64,000 nucleotides of DNA. Origin: Seriola aureovittata (taxonomy: Eukaryota; Chordata; Actinopteri; Carangiformes; Carangidae). The notes beneath the pieces were generated by a model. It saw only the letters and a program-made list of their open reading frames with translations, was not told the origin of the DNA and ran no database searches. How positions within the stretch are numbered: position 1 is the first letter of the stretch; every line of letters starts with the position of its first letter. A program made the position numbers and the translations under genes. Below are positions 37,948 to 63,490 of the stretch, piece by piece. The stretch lies in contig NC_079371.1 of NCBI RefSeq assembly GCF_021018895.1, forward strand, positions 8,328,501 through 8,392,500, written 5' to 3'.

Positions 37948-38038
37948 CGACGTCAGGGCGGGCCGTTTGACTCAATCGCCATCGTAAAACGTATCCGTCG
38001 CTGATTGGTCATCTTGAAAAAATCTCCACCCACATTGG
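37948..38038 (-). promoter_or_regulatory. hnrnpa0 copy 1 promoter: two CCAAT boxes and a CRE-like site
   Basis: Upstream of the copy 1 ATG, minus-strand CCAAT boxes occur at 38034-38038 and 38004-38008, spaced 30 bp, a typical NF-Y pair spacing. A CRE-like TGACGTCG lies at 37948-37955, and the intervening DNA is CpG-containing. No TATA box is evident. The transcription start is inferred to lie between about 37900 and 37950. Confidence 0.55.
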
Positions 38039-41000
38039 CTGGCGAGCGACTCACGTTTCTGCCGCCTTCTAGTCCTGTCGGAAATCTTAAGTTCCTTGTT
38101 AGACGCGTGGATTTCAACCGTTGTGATGGTTATATTCCTTTTTTTCTTACTGCTGTTGCATCGGATCTCTTACTGTATACAACTTTGTAAAAATGTAACA
38201 CTGTAAAGTAAAAGCAAGTAATTGATATCTCTTTTTTTTTTTTTTTTAGCACATGTACTCCTTAAAATCACATGACATCATGAAGACCGCACAAAGTAAA
38301 ACTATATCCCAATTAATTCCCTTAGCTTATATCACTGGTACTGTACAACCAGCGAACACAACTATGCAGCATAATGCCTACCTTTATATGAACGTAAAAC
38401 AGACAGACATGCCCTTATGTTCTTTAAATATAACAGAAATCAACATTTTACAACATTATGACAGAAATAATGTTAACAACAGTTTTAGAACAGGACTATA
38501 ACAACATTATTTGAGTACCCTTTTAAATTAACTTCCTTCAGATGCAGACCACCAATGTTCAAACTGTACTTCCAACATGTAGCTGTTGAGCCACCTACAA
38601 AGTTGCATAACCTGACTGAGGGCTGATAAGGAATCACACTTTTTATTAAAATGCCAATTGTCTTACCCAACAATTTTCAATGTAATGGCCACCAGCTGAT
38701 CCACTTAGAGTATTTTCCCGTTCTTAAAATACTGTAATTCTTCATAGTACCATACGTTTAATATTTGCTCTGTGGCTGTGCTTGACATTTAAGAACTGTG
38801 CCTTTAAACTGTGAAATGCAATCTTTTTTTTAAACAATTTAATCTACATTTAAATTACACTGGTCGTATGGTAATGGTTCTCAGAAAGTTTTTAAAATTG
38901 GCACATACCTTAACAATTTTAGGTTAGCTGTTCTCAATAAATGAAACTTGTCTCCCCTCCTTCCCCAAGCAGCTGATAAAAAAGATTTTTCAAGTTGCTT
39001 CTCCAATTTAGTTCAAAACAATCTACAGCACATTAAAACATGATGCAACACACCCATGTTTTCAGCCAGTACTTGCTGTAATTGCTTCCACTGCCAATTT
39101 TTGCAGTACTTTTGGCACAGCCTTGTCACCATGAAACCTGCAGCATCGGTTTTGGGAAACCATCCAACTCCTAAACTAGGTCGTCAAGTTTTGTTTTTCA
39201 TAATTTAGCACTACACTTCTATGTTGAGTCTGATTCCCAATTCACATTCTACATACTTGCAGGTGCCCTGTGGAGTTTCTGACCTCTAACAGGCTATGGA
39301 GCAGTTTTACTAGCTGTGGGTCGCCATTTTGATTGTCTCGTGCATGTGCATGAAGCTGACATGACAGACTCCTGACAATGATGTAATACTGTTCCACTGA
39401 CTTACAGGTGGCACTGTGCCAAGGCGAGCAGCAACGTGCCATCAAAGGCAAGGAGGAATGAGACTGCAAGCTAGTAAACATGGTTGTAAGCAATACAGGG
39501 CTTAAAATAGTTCAAAAATCTACTTTGCAAATGTTTTATCAGGAAGTAAATACATTGTATTTAGGTGAGTGAAGAGAACATAACTTTAGTTTACAGAAAG
39601 ACTCCACAGTGTACCTTTAAAATAAACACAACCCTCATGCTATACAGAGATACAGAAACCAGGCTTGCCTACTTGGTTTCACGAAAGAGGCACAAAATTA
39701 TGACATTACTACAGACCAATCTATACCAGCTCCTGCATATACAAGCACCAATTTAATTGGATATACATTACATTATTCACTATTCCAAAGTCCCAGAGAT
39801 GTACTCAGGAATTTGTACGATGCCAACCTGGTTGAATGAAAAACAAATACACCCACCAACTTTGGATCTTTGGCCTCACAAACCATATCTGTGCAACAGA
39901 ATGAAAATAATCCGTGTGACCTCCATTTGACACCCCTTTGTGATGGGTATCACCAGTGGGAAACATGCAACTATGCTCAATGTAAAAAAACAAAAGTAAC
40001 ATAACAAGTCTCTTGGTATATAAAAATATAGAGATTTATTGTGGATTCATAAAAAGCACGGCCAACATAACAGATGTTTCCTTTTCCTACGGGATGATCA
40101 GAAGCATCATTAATCCTATAAAGGGGACAGAAGTAAAATTTACACTCCGATCGGCATGTCAAGCATCAGTCAAACACAGTATTGTTATCACGCACATTGT
40201 TGCTACTTATGTCACACTAGGTGTTATGAAACATCACAGCACATCAGACAGGATTTAGTAACAGGAATGTGCTTTCCTTCAATTTTGGGGGAATGAGCGA
40301 TTACCGTTTGACTTTCAGTTATATTTTGTGTTGAAGTTTTAGTGCTTGTTTTACTCATACCAATACAGCTAAGACATCAAGTACAAATTACAATGCCAAT
40401 AAGTATAGCCACTTTCCGGCATTATAAAGTACTGTATATAAAGTCTGATGTGTTGTTAAATGTCCTCAACATCAAGAGTTTCTTGATAAGCTCATTTTTT
40501 AAAACCGATAAAGAGCATTTCTGCCTTCTTCTGTGAGAGCATGATAGAGACCACTTCATGCATCTTTGCTGCTCAATTAGCAGCAACCTTTAAAATTTAA
40601 CATTGAAATCAAACCAACACTATCCAATTAGGACACACACACAGCCCTGGTCAACAATAATGAATTTCCTTTTAGATTCTGGTCAGCAGACTTAAAGATC
40701 CAAAAATGTACAATGACAAACTCACAGCAGACTTGAATATTTCCTCAAACACGGCACTCACTGGCCTCCCACTGGCGCCTGAAACTTAAACTGGTAAAAC
40801 TGTGCACCTCTCTGTTCAATGCCAATTTTAGGTGCATTAAAGCAAAAGTATTACAAACAAACTGTTGTTCATACATCGAGGGTGTATGAACACTGTGTTT
40901 GTAATACTCTTGGTCATTTCTGGCCATTATGATCAACCTCTTGTTTATCTAACTACTAGCATCTGATATCCTGCAACACCTCCTGTTGTCCTCAAGTGGC

Positions 41001-41631
41001 ATATTATATTTAACAACACCTGCTGTCTTTAAGGCTCAAGGGCAGTGTAATACAGGGAAACGTGGGATCCCCCGAGAGAGATTCCACACAACATAAGGGG
41101 AATTTGACGGGATCAGTCCCAGTTCATTTTGTAGCCTAGCAGACGTTTCACTGCAATAAATTTTAGTTATTTATTCATAGATCCTGTAAGCCAGCAGACA
41201 TCTTTGGTGTGTTTAATATAATGGTTTCTCAACTTTAGGTCAATGTAGGGATTTATATGCATTTGAGTTTCTGTCATAGTTCTTTGTTTTGCAACAAGTC
41301 TGCGGAGAAATGTAGCGTCCAAGCTTCGTTATACTGGATTTTCAGCCAAATGCAGAATGCCAATGACGCAATTCACATTTCATTAAGACATGCCTTGGAC
41401 GAAGATTATCACGCTTAGGATACAGCCATGTGTAACTTTGGTTTTACTTTACTATGAAAATAACATACAACCATATAATGTGACTTAAGTCTGACACAAC
41501 CCTTTATGGGATTAAACCCTGTAAACATTGTAGACGTAAAAACACAAGACAACATTATAACCATTTATTGTATTTTGAAACACACAGTGCTCAAATGCAA
41601 GATTCTTCTCCAGGAAAATCAGTTGTTCAGT

Positions 41632-42068
41632 CAGTGGTTTCCAACCTGGGGGCCCAAGATAAATCTGAGAATTAAGAGTTTAAAAAAATAAAAATAAATA
41701 AATAAATAAAACTATAAACCCACACCACCACCTTTATTTTTCTCATTTTTTAAATTTGATGCTACACTCAGCTGCTTACCTTACCTTCTGAGGACAAATT
41801 CAAAATGTACATACTTAAAATTGCCACCATACCTGTGTTGGTAATATCAATGGGATAAATCTGTGACTTGAGAACAAGAATTTAATAAAATGTAGCTTTT
41901 CTCTTTTCCCCCTACATTTAATACTGAATGTTTGTACCTTTTCAGGAAAGTAAATTCAACATCCTAAGAAAGAAACGCTTATATCCACACTAAAACCCTA
42001 ACCTCTTATGAGAGGTCACAAGAAGATTGTTTTGAAAGGTCACGGGCCAAAAAGGATGGAAACCCCTG
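41632..42068 (+). mobile_element. hAT-like non-autonomous element (MITE)
   Basis: The left end CAGTGGTTTCCAACCTGGGG and right end GGATGGAAACCCCTG form imperfect terminal inverted repeats of about 15 bp over 437 bp. The flanking 8-mers TGTTCAGT and GCTTAAGT agree at five of eight positions, compatible with an old 8-bp target duplication. Contains a short AAAT microsatellite; no transposase. Confidence 0.6.
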
Positions 42069-42359
42069 GCTTAAGTATTGTGGTGTAACAGATCACTTCA
42101 CAGGTCCATTGTTCAATCACCGCTGGGCATTGGGAAAAGAACGTTTCTGATTGCACTGGAGCACTGTGTTATCAAAATTCCCCCAAACATATTCAGTAGA
42201 CCCTGTCAAATTAGACTCATTCAAATGCATTTCGACCACTCTGGGGAATCCTTTGTGAAAACTGACTTCACCTGAGGGGGAGAAGGCACTACCACTCTCC
42301 GGTCCCCCCGTCGGCGTGGAGACACACACCCCATCGTTTTCGGGGTGATGTCCTCGTGC

Positions 42360-42381
42360 CCAGGTTACCGTAGCAACCTGG
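42360..42381. promoter_or_regulatory. RFX X-box palindrome
   Basis: GTTACCGTAGCAAC at 42364-42377 fits the X-box consensus GTNRCC-N(0-3)-RGYAAC with a 2-nt spacer. It sits in a larger near-palindrome whose 7-bp outer arms (CCAGGTT and AACCTGG) pair perfectly. The surrounding 100 bp is GC-richer than the AT-rich spacer. Confidence 0.5.
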
Positions 42382-43208
42382 AGGAGATGGGAGAGAAACA
42401 GAGTGAGTAACTGGGGGGAGCAAGTTTTCTGGAGGAGACACCAATTTCCTTGTTCCATTATCTCATTTAATGGTGGAACAAAATTTGGGTCCCCTTCCAC
42501 CCACTTAAAAGTTCATTAAAGATCAAATTAAGTAACCCCCCCACCCACATTTGTTTTTATTTTAAGATTAGCTATATAAAAGGCGCATTGAGCTATGAAG
42601 TGTCAGTTAAGTTGTTTAAGATTAAATAATGGCACACTTGTGCACCATCTCAAAGATAATCCATACATGGTTGACCAACACAGAGTGAAGACAGGTTGAT
42701 TTACATACCTAGTTTGCTGGATGTGGATATCCTAAAGAGATATTTCAGACTCCTATCACAATCGACCCCAGGTAATCAACAGGGTCCTGATGTAGCCTAC
42801 AAACAAACTGCTACGGCTATTTTGGCTGGGATAGCCTACAGGAATACAAGTAAGAACACCTAAATGTAGGAATAATCAAAGATAAATATCAGAGCCCTCA
42901 TGTCCACATATAGATATATATTCAAATATGTAAAAAGAAAAATATTTAAAAAAAGGTTATATTAGCAATGTCTAAAAACCACAATTTTAAAAACAAGGTC
43001 AAACCCTACAAAGCCTACATGCATTGGCTGTGGGTAGACTACAACCATTCGGTAACCATTTCACCCACCTGAGAGTAAGGGAATAAACTGTGGGAAAGAT
43101 GCCATGTAACTAAAGATCAACAAGATGGTGCCACTTATAAAACCTGTGGATGAAGCTTGAGGAAGCCTGGTTAAATAAGTAAAATAACTAAGCTAAGTGG
43201 TATAACGT

Positions 43209-43214
43209 TTTATT
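43209..43214 (-). terminator. Candidate distal poly(A) signal of hnrnpa0 copy 2
   Basis: AATAAA on the minus strand about 780 nt past the stop. A nearer AATAAA at 43730-43735 (about 260 nt past the stop) could be an alternative site. Confidence 0.45.
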
Positions 43215-43729
43215 TAAAATGAACATACATAAGCATACCAAAGTGTTTTAACAGTAGGTTTGTTCTCCAGACATGAAAGTATACAATATACATTAGATAT
43301 TGCTACAGGTAAATGGAAAATGAACAATATTTGGGTTGAAACTAGTTCTATGCGTGAGTTTGAGTACAGTATAGGGAAGGAAACAAGGAAACTGGATCCT
43401 GCAGTGTCACTTTCCCGCCTTTGCTGAATGACCAAAGTAAATAATTATACAAATTGAAGTTATCAGTATAACATAGCTATGAAATCCAAAACCACATAAC
43501 ATGCTTTCTCAAACTCATACATTGAAAAATCACACTAATTTTACTCCAGAAAACAAAATCTAAATCTAATTGCTTAAAATGTAAATATTAGGATAATCAG
43601 AACTTGTCAGAAAAACAATCCTACATCGAAATTTTCAAAACAACGGGTGAACCGAATAAAAAAAATAATCAACTCTAAACGACAACCACACGCCATCGGC
43701 GTGGGAACATAAAAGGGATCACTGTGTGT

Positions 43730-43735
43730 TTTATT
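43730..43735 (-). terminator. Candidate proximal poly(A) signal of hnrnpa0 copy 2
   Basis: AATAAA on the minus strand about 260 nt past the stop codon at 43994. Its presence with the distal hexamer suggests two possible 3'UTR lengths. Confidence 0.4.
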
Positions 43736-43993
43736 CTTCATGTTAATGTGTCCTAGTTGAACGGCAACAATCGCTGCTCGTTATTATCAGGTTTTCTGGG
43801 AAGTGACCTTCCTACCTGTTTGGGTTTTTGAGGTCTTCATTATGATTAGGGGTGTCTCTGTCCGTATCTCTGCCATGGTTGGGTTTCACGGCAGACGCCC
43901 CGTAACTGAATTTGAGTTTAGTCGTTCAAATCCTGGCTGGAGGTAATTTGTGGCAGGGGGATGGGTGGTTGACTTTCCATTGTACAGTCTCAT

Positions 43994-44935
<942 letters not shown>

Positions 44936-44974
44936 TTAATCTCAAAATGGTGGCGGGGGGAAGAACGCAGATGC

Positions 44975-45020
44975 ATTTATACCGGAGGCGAAGCTTGAAA
45001 TTCGGCACCACCTCTTCCGG
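44975..45020 (-). promoter_or_regulatory. hnrnpa0 copy 2 promoter: TATA box and ETS-type motif
   Basis: A TATAAAT on the minus strand at 44981-44975 lies 88 bp upstream of the copy 2 ATG, which places a start site near 44950 and gives a short 5'UTR. An ETS-type CCGGAAG lies just upstream at 45020-45014. The combination differs from the CCAAT/CRE promoter of copy 1. Confidence 0.55.
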
Positions 45021-45099
45021 TCCACTATTCTTTCTCTGTACAAAAAAAGACAACCGATATTCTGTGTAAAGGCTTTAAAACGATATAATGTAAAACCAA

Positions 45100-47940
45100 A
45101 GCAATAATGGGGAATGGGCTTATTGAAGAAAAATAAATTTAACAACACGCTTCTGTGTTGTGACGCACAATACCGTTGCGGGCAACACTTGGGAGGGCGG
45201 TTTGTGTGTCACATGGTATCCAAACCTATCGATCAAATACAATTGTTCTAATTTCTATACATATGGCATCCGTAAAAATAGAAACAATTTAGTTCAGACA
45301 CATTCTTATAATAATACTTAATACTGTATACCACAGATTGGCCCTGATATTAATTTCACAAATTGAAGCCCGAGTTAATAAAATACTCGTATGCTACTAG
45401 ATGGGATCATAAAGAATACACGGGTTTCTTTTATCTTTGATAACATTTTCAACCTAAAATCAAACTTACCGTGGAATCATTTGAAAATAACGCTTAGAAA
45501 GCAGCGCTAGTGCCTATGGTCTTGCCTTAGGGTCGCCTTGTATGTCGGGCATTACTGAGTGGTTGCTGATCTCACTATCTGATAAAAAGGAAATTTCATC
45601 CGCAACAGCAGCTTCGTTCGTGTGGTCAAGAATCGATGCAATTAGTGGTTTGGTTACAATATTCCCATTTAAGAAATTTAAAAGTTTATGACAGTGAGTG
45701 AACAGGCACCAAAACAGAAACCTCTGCCAATTCAACGTTCATTTTTGTTGCAGAACACCTCCTACTCTGGTATATATTTTAATTCAGTGAATAAAAATCT
45801 ATAGCTAAAAGAATTTAATAGTTAATTACTAGATATTTCATTGTCAAAAAATGTGATTATCAACCACTGATTTCAGTCAATTAACGTAAATATGAGGACT
45901 TTCTGCTTGTTTTATGTTTTATATTTGTGTAATTAAAATATATTTGGGTTCTGGATTAATAGGTCATAAAAAACAAACCATTTAAAGATGTTACATTAAG
46001 CTATAGAAACTTGCAACGTTGATTTTTCACAATGATTGTTAGTTGCTTGCAGCACACCAAAATCCTTCATTTTGATGTAACAGTACACGAAACCTTGCTG
46101 GTAGCACATGTACTGTCTCAAAACTGAATTTGCACTTTGGTGGATTAACGTTTATAATTTTTGGTTTTTCGAAAAAGCAACATATAATCAAAGAGTTGAT
46201 TTGTTTGTCAAATTTACCTAGTAACATAGTTCTTTTATACTCATGTATTGCCATGAAATCGACATTACAGACAAGTGATCAACACTACAGTATATTACCA
46301 TCTGTATGCATGCTCTTCACTGCTAGACGAAAAACGCCCACACAGAATGGCGACCTCCTTAGACCATGGAGATTCAGGTAGTTTCAGGTGAAAGACAACA
46401 CTTCACTGCATTTCCACTTCAACAGAATAGCAGTGAATATTTTACCCTACCGAGGCTTATGCTAATGCTGATTTTAGAGCCCATAGAGCAGACATAGCAA
46501 ATAAAGAAACACCAATATCAAAGTTGATGGAAATTTTTATGAGGCATATTGCTCATGAAACAATCCCTTCATCTATTCTACCAACACAAACACACAGGAC
46601 AGTGTGTGTCTTTACAGATACAGTTCCAAATCATTAATGGACACAAATGAGGCAACTTTTGGTTTGTCTATGAATCAACAAATGGAAGAAATGATTGATC
46701 ACAAGACTGATCATGTTGAACATGGAACTGCATTTTGGATCGCTTTGTATGGGTGTTGTTATATTTTCACAATTTAATAATTATTTGTGCATTAGTTGAC
46801 AATGAAGTCAACCTTCATGACCTATTGCACATTGCAGATTTGTGTGTCCTGTTCTGATTCTGTTCCCTAGTCCATCCATCTTTTAGAGAAAGTCATAAAG
46901 AATGAGGATGACTAAAAGTTTGCAAGAGAAGACAGTATTGTTCAGCCAACAGCCTAGTTGAGGTTTCTACCCTGTCTCTTAATGAATGTTTCAAATAAAG
47001 GAAAGATTGTGCATTAAGCTACATGAAATGTTGATGGAGGTGGTGTAAACCCTGTAGAATGTTGGTACCACAAGCAGCTTCAACATAAGCAGAGTTAAAG
47101 AGAAACATATCTGCACAGTCCTTCACTTTATTATCTTGTTCAATGTTGGAAAATAGTTATGAAATTAAAACTATTTGGGTAAAGTTGAATTAACTACAAT
47201 CACCCATGATGAATATCCTAAATTCACTGCACTGAAATGCACTCATTCGTTTAGCTGAAGAAAAAGAAGAGAAACTGGTTGAGTTGAGCTGGAAATGGCA
47301 AATCTCACACACAAAGGAAGACATCTTTTTCATTAAAAAAAAAACATCAGAGATGGTTGTCTTGTTTGAATATTGCGTAAACTTCATTATGGTAGTAAAA
47401 ACACCATAACTAATATTATCAAGTGAAACGATCAGCTTCTTCAGAAATGATAAGTTATACTGAAGAGCCAGTTAACTTGAGGATACTGTGGGCTATATCA
47501 GGATAACAACAGCCAAGAAAAGACTTGTTTAGTTCACACAGCAATCTTCATAGAAGGTTAATCTTTGTTGTCATTACTTGTCTGGAAACCCCCTAAATTT
47601 ATACACGAGGATGATCAATTTCTATCTAATATTTACATTTGAACAGGAGCCTAGTGCAGCCCAATCAGGCTCCAATTTCACAGCCAAGCAGCGGTGAGAT
47701 GCAAAAATGTTAGAGTTTAACGGAGGCATTTAACACATATGCCCTTAACAACCCACCAAAAAACACATGGCTAGAAGACAACAGCATGCATCACGTAATA
47801 AGATGCTACTATGAGACCAGGCAGCCATGTTTGTTTTAAAAAAGGCCCAAATCTCATGTGTTAATCTGGTTAATGAAGTGAGTTAACACAGTCCTGCCAC
47901 ATGTTATTTAAGTAACAAAGGAACACAACTAGTAAAAAGG
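45100..47940. other. hnrnpa0-maea intergenic spacer
   Basis: AT-rich, no gene supported. A 73-codon minus-strand frame at 45514-45735 with an acidic end was noted but has no recognisable domain. Confidence 0.5.
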
Positions 47941-47966
47941 AAAAGGCAAAGTAACCTCAACAAGTT

Positions 47967-47972
47967 TTTATT
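47967..47972 (-). terminator. maea poly(A) signal
   Basis: AATAAA on the minus strand 408 nt past the maea stop, followed downstream by A- and T-rich sequence. It is the first good hexamer after the stop. Confidence 0.6.
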
Positions 47973-48011
47973 TGCTGTAGTAAAATCAAACATCTACCTA
48001 GCAGTTTTTAA

Positions 48012-48032
48012 CCCCCCTCCCTCCCCCCCTCC
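48012..48032 (-). repeat. G-rich tract in the maea 3'UTR (G-quadruplex-capable)
   Basis: Read along the maea transcript this is G2-A-G7-A-G3-A-G6, which satisfies a G-quadruplex motif, 40 nt upstream of the AATAAA at 47967. Confidence 0.7.
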
Positions 48033-48379
48033 AAGTCCTTTTCTCTAGTTTCTAATCTTCAGAGTGAAAGCCTGTAAGATAATGACAATGTTGATAGTCC
48101 ATGTGCTTGAATGGATCAGATGAAACGACTTCTAGCCACATCTAAGAGTCTGGAAGGAGAAGAGCCCAGTGTCTGTGTGATAAAATAGGAGGGAGTAGGT
48201 GAAAAGGAGTCAATCATGTATTGGGAGGGGGCATATTGGGTGTGTCTGTGGGGGATTGTGGGGAGGGGGGGCACTGGATCACAGCTCCACAGGTGGCTCT
48301 CTGAGTAGGCCAGGTCACAGGTGAAGGATGACAGGCCATATTCAATCATGTTAACACTCAGACAGGCTTATCTGAGTGA

Positions 48380-60603
<12,224 letters not shown>

Positions 60604-60837
60604 CTTGGTTTTGTGGTTTTCTTGTGGTTGTTTGTGTTTTTTTTCCATCAACCCAGAATGGCCTTACTACCTCACTACCGCCACCTGGTGGGACGGTGTC
60701 AGCACTGACAATATGTGGGGGGTGGGGTGGGGAGGTGCTCTGTATAAGATTTTTTCAGATGCTTTTCTTATCTGAAGAGACTTCTAATTGCAAGTATTTG
60801 TTGATTTAAGATAAGATGCAACATGAAACGATGTTGC

Positions 60838-61035
60838 CGACCAAAGTTATTATTGAATATTTTCATCATCAATTAATCTGCTGATTATTTTCTTGATTAA
60901 GTGATATATCATTTTGTATGGAAAATATTGAAAAATGTCCACTATAATTTCCCAGTTTTCAAATATCTCTCTTTCTATCTATCTATCTATCTATCTATTT
61001 TTTTTGGACCAAAACCCAATACCCATAGAAATTCA
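60838..61035 (-). repeat. Dispersed AT-rich repeat, family A, copy 5
   Basis: Shares TCAATTAATCTGCTGATTAT, 'gaaaaatgtccactataatt' and a 'gaccaaaacccaatacccat' block with copy 3. Interrupted by a (TCTA)n run at about 60975-60999. Confidence 0.55.
60975..60999 (+). repeat. (TCTA)n microsatellite
   Basis: About six TCTA tetranucleotides inside a family A repeat. Confidence 0.85.
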
Positions 61036-61262
61036 GTTTACAATAATATAATTATTATGATTATGATGTGATTAAATCGAGGATGTTATGTTATTACTTG
61101 TGTCTGTTTGTTGGTTTGTTTGTTTATTTGTCAGCAGGATTACACAAAATGCATTCTGGGACAGGCTCTGTTATATATCAAGTAACTCAGAATTTGACTG
61201 AAACCACAGAACTGTTAGATTTCAAATACCAGGCAGACTAGATGACATCAGTGTGTGGTGTA

Positions 61263-61565
61263 ATCAAATTTAATCAGAAATGAATCAATTGATGTCATTA
61301 TCAAGCAAAAATGCCAAAAGTTCAGCTTCCAGCTTCTCAAAAATGAGGACTTTCTGCATTTTGTTTGGTTTTACATCATAGTAAATTGAATACTTTTGGG
61401 GTTTGGGACTATTGCTTGGACAAAATAAGCAACTGAAGGTGTTGCATTGAGTTCTGGGAACTGTTCATATATATAAATATTTCTGACATTTTAGAGACCA
61501 CAATCTAAAAATTATTAATTAGATTAACTGATAATGAGACTAATCGTTTGTTATAGCCCAGCAGT
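61263..61565 (+). repeat. Dispersed AT-rich repeat, family A, copy 6
   Basis: Contains CAAAAATGCCAAAAGTTCAG, 'cagcttctcaaaaatgagga', 'ggggtttgggactattgct' and closing 'gactaatcgtttgttatag'; inverse orientation to copy 5 just upstream. Confidence 0.6.
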
Positions 61566-62165
61566 AGTGCCCAGGGGTAATTAGTCACATTCAAACATTC
61601 CCATAATGCAATACATAATACAAATCACTATTGAGTATATGGACTATATGAACCTTCAAAAAAGAGGGAACCTGTGTGAAGAGGAGTGCTAATGTGTGAC
61701 ATACTGACAGTCATTACTAAATGTTACAAATGAGAAGCAATAAGATGTAAGAAATGAAACTGGTAGCGAGTGGTGGCAATAAAAAGCTGATGTTAATGGG
61801 AATTTTAAAAAATATATATATTTTTAAGGAATTCTAAATCATGTTTTTCCATGTGAAACCCAGTCTGGGATACAGTTCAGGACAGTCACCTGAAATAAAA
61901 CCTCTGGAACCTAAGATAGGAATAATATAACAATATTTTATTCCACTAATGATAATCAAGTAATTTGAAAAAGAGAAACCACCCTCTATCAGGTATCTTT
62001 ATCAGTACATCTGATTAGGGTAAGCATTGTGTAATTTCTATTGATATTGAAAATACAGACTATAGTCCATATGAATCTCCCCTACACCCGTTCCATATCA
62101 TGGCCACATTTCTTTTCCTGTGTGAGTGAGAGCTCCCTCCCCCCAGCCGCAGTGAGCATATTGCC

Positions 62166-62231
62166 ATTGGCCGCTGTCCAGTGCCAAGCTGTGCTGATTG
62201 GCTGGCACAAACTGTAATCGCTTACAATTGG
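62166..62231 (-). promoter_or_regulatory. Three phased CCAAT boxes (NF-Y-type cluster)
   Basis: ATTGG on the plus strand (CCAAT on minus) at 62166, 62197 and 62227, that is 31 and 30 bp apart, about three helical turns each. A SOX-like GAACAAAG follows at 62282-62289. No recognised gene is adjacent. Confidence 0.45.
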
Positions 62232-63278
62232 CCCATTATCTGCTGCATGCCCCCCATCCCCACACCCCCCACACAGCTTTGGAACAAAGTGGAACAGTGG
62301 ACACAGAGAGAGGAAGGTGATGCAAGGTTTGTGATGTATTTTTGGCCCCATATCGAGTGCTTCCTGTGTGTAATTTGTGTGTGTGTGCGTGCGTGTGTGT
62401 GTGTTTGAATGTGTGAGTTTATGTGATACTAGCGGCTGTGCTGCAGTAAGAGGAAATAACTCTGTGCCAAGCTAAATAAAGGGGGGGGAAATGAAAGTGT
62501 GTGTACTTATAATATGAAGACTTGTTTGTGTGTGACTGTATGAACATATCTATTTTTGTTTATGTGGGTACAGTGTGTACAGTGTGTGTGATGGGGGGGG
62601 GAGTAATGTTTATTAATGAACAACTTGGCAGGGAAATTGGTATCTCTGCCTCTTTAAAGATGGATTTTGCCCAGAGTGGTTGTTGAATGTTGGTGCAGTT
62701 CAATGAATCTAGAAAGATGCAATGGGTCTTTAATTCTGACGGACTCTTGGCTCTTAACATCAATTTTCATCTTAAATAATGATTTTATCAAACAGTCAAG
62801 ATTAAAAAGTTCTGTATAAAACCTCACCCGGATGATATCCCAGTCTCTTTAGACTTTAGAGTAGTTTCAGAGTCTGCAGGCTTTAAAATGTACATCCTCT
62901 GAACCCCAGCTGGGCAGTGCACTCTTCTCATGACTGTCTTCATTGGCTTATATCATTAGTTAAAGAGCTAAAGAACTCAAGAGTTAAGAGCTGGATTAAG
63001 TGTCATTTTAATAATAAAAAAGAAAATCATACGCTATAATTTGTGTGCCAAAACTGAACATTTTAACTCAACCATGCTTGCTCTTTCATTATTTGAAGAC
63101 TTTGTCAACTGTGCGTTTAGAAGAGAAACTTTATTTTAATTTGTAAGAGAAAATTCTGTTCCTATTGACGAATAGCTTTAAAAGTCACTCATTATGTATG
63201 ACTGTCAAAAGTCATGCTCAGTGATCCCTCTTTAAACAAGTTTATACAACCTCTTTAAGAACCAATTCGCAAATACAG

Positions 63279-63490
63279 TAGAGCTGAAACAATTAGTTGA
63301 TTAATTGATTAGTTGAACGATCTGCAACTACGTACTTTGTCTTGTGTGATAGCAAATTTCCCTCTTTGGGTTTTAGACTGTTGGTCCGACAAATCACAAC
63401 ATCTGAAGATGAGATTTAAAAATTTGTCATTGGATGACAATTAAAAAACCAAACTTGAGAATCGACAAATAATCAGCAGATTATTTGATA
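63279..63490 (+). repeat. Dispersed AT-rich repeat, family A, copy 7
   Basis: Begins GAGCTGAAACAATTAGTTGA, contains 'gggttttagactgttggtcc' and ends 'aatcagcagattatttgata'. Confidence 0.55.

Larger units (their letters stand above)
38050..43200. other. Spacer between the hnrnpa0 paralogues
   Basis: No coding exon supported. Holds a hAT-like MITE (41632-42068) and an X-box palindrome (42360-42381). The 127-codon minus-strand frame at 42117-42500 overlaps both and has no recognisable domain. Confidence 0.5.

Noticed and set aside
42117..42500. 127-codon minus-strand frame between the hnrnpa0 genes
   Set aside because: No recognisable domain; spans the GC-rich X-box block, which better explains its openness.
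45514..45735. 73-codon minus-strand frame ending in an acidic segment
   Set aside because: No family match, no clear splice context; too short to support.
62082..62351. 89-codon minus-strand frame
   Set aside because: Overlaps the CCAAT cluster and a C-rich run; no domain, so regulatory sequence is the better reading.
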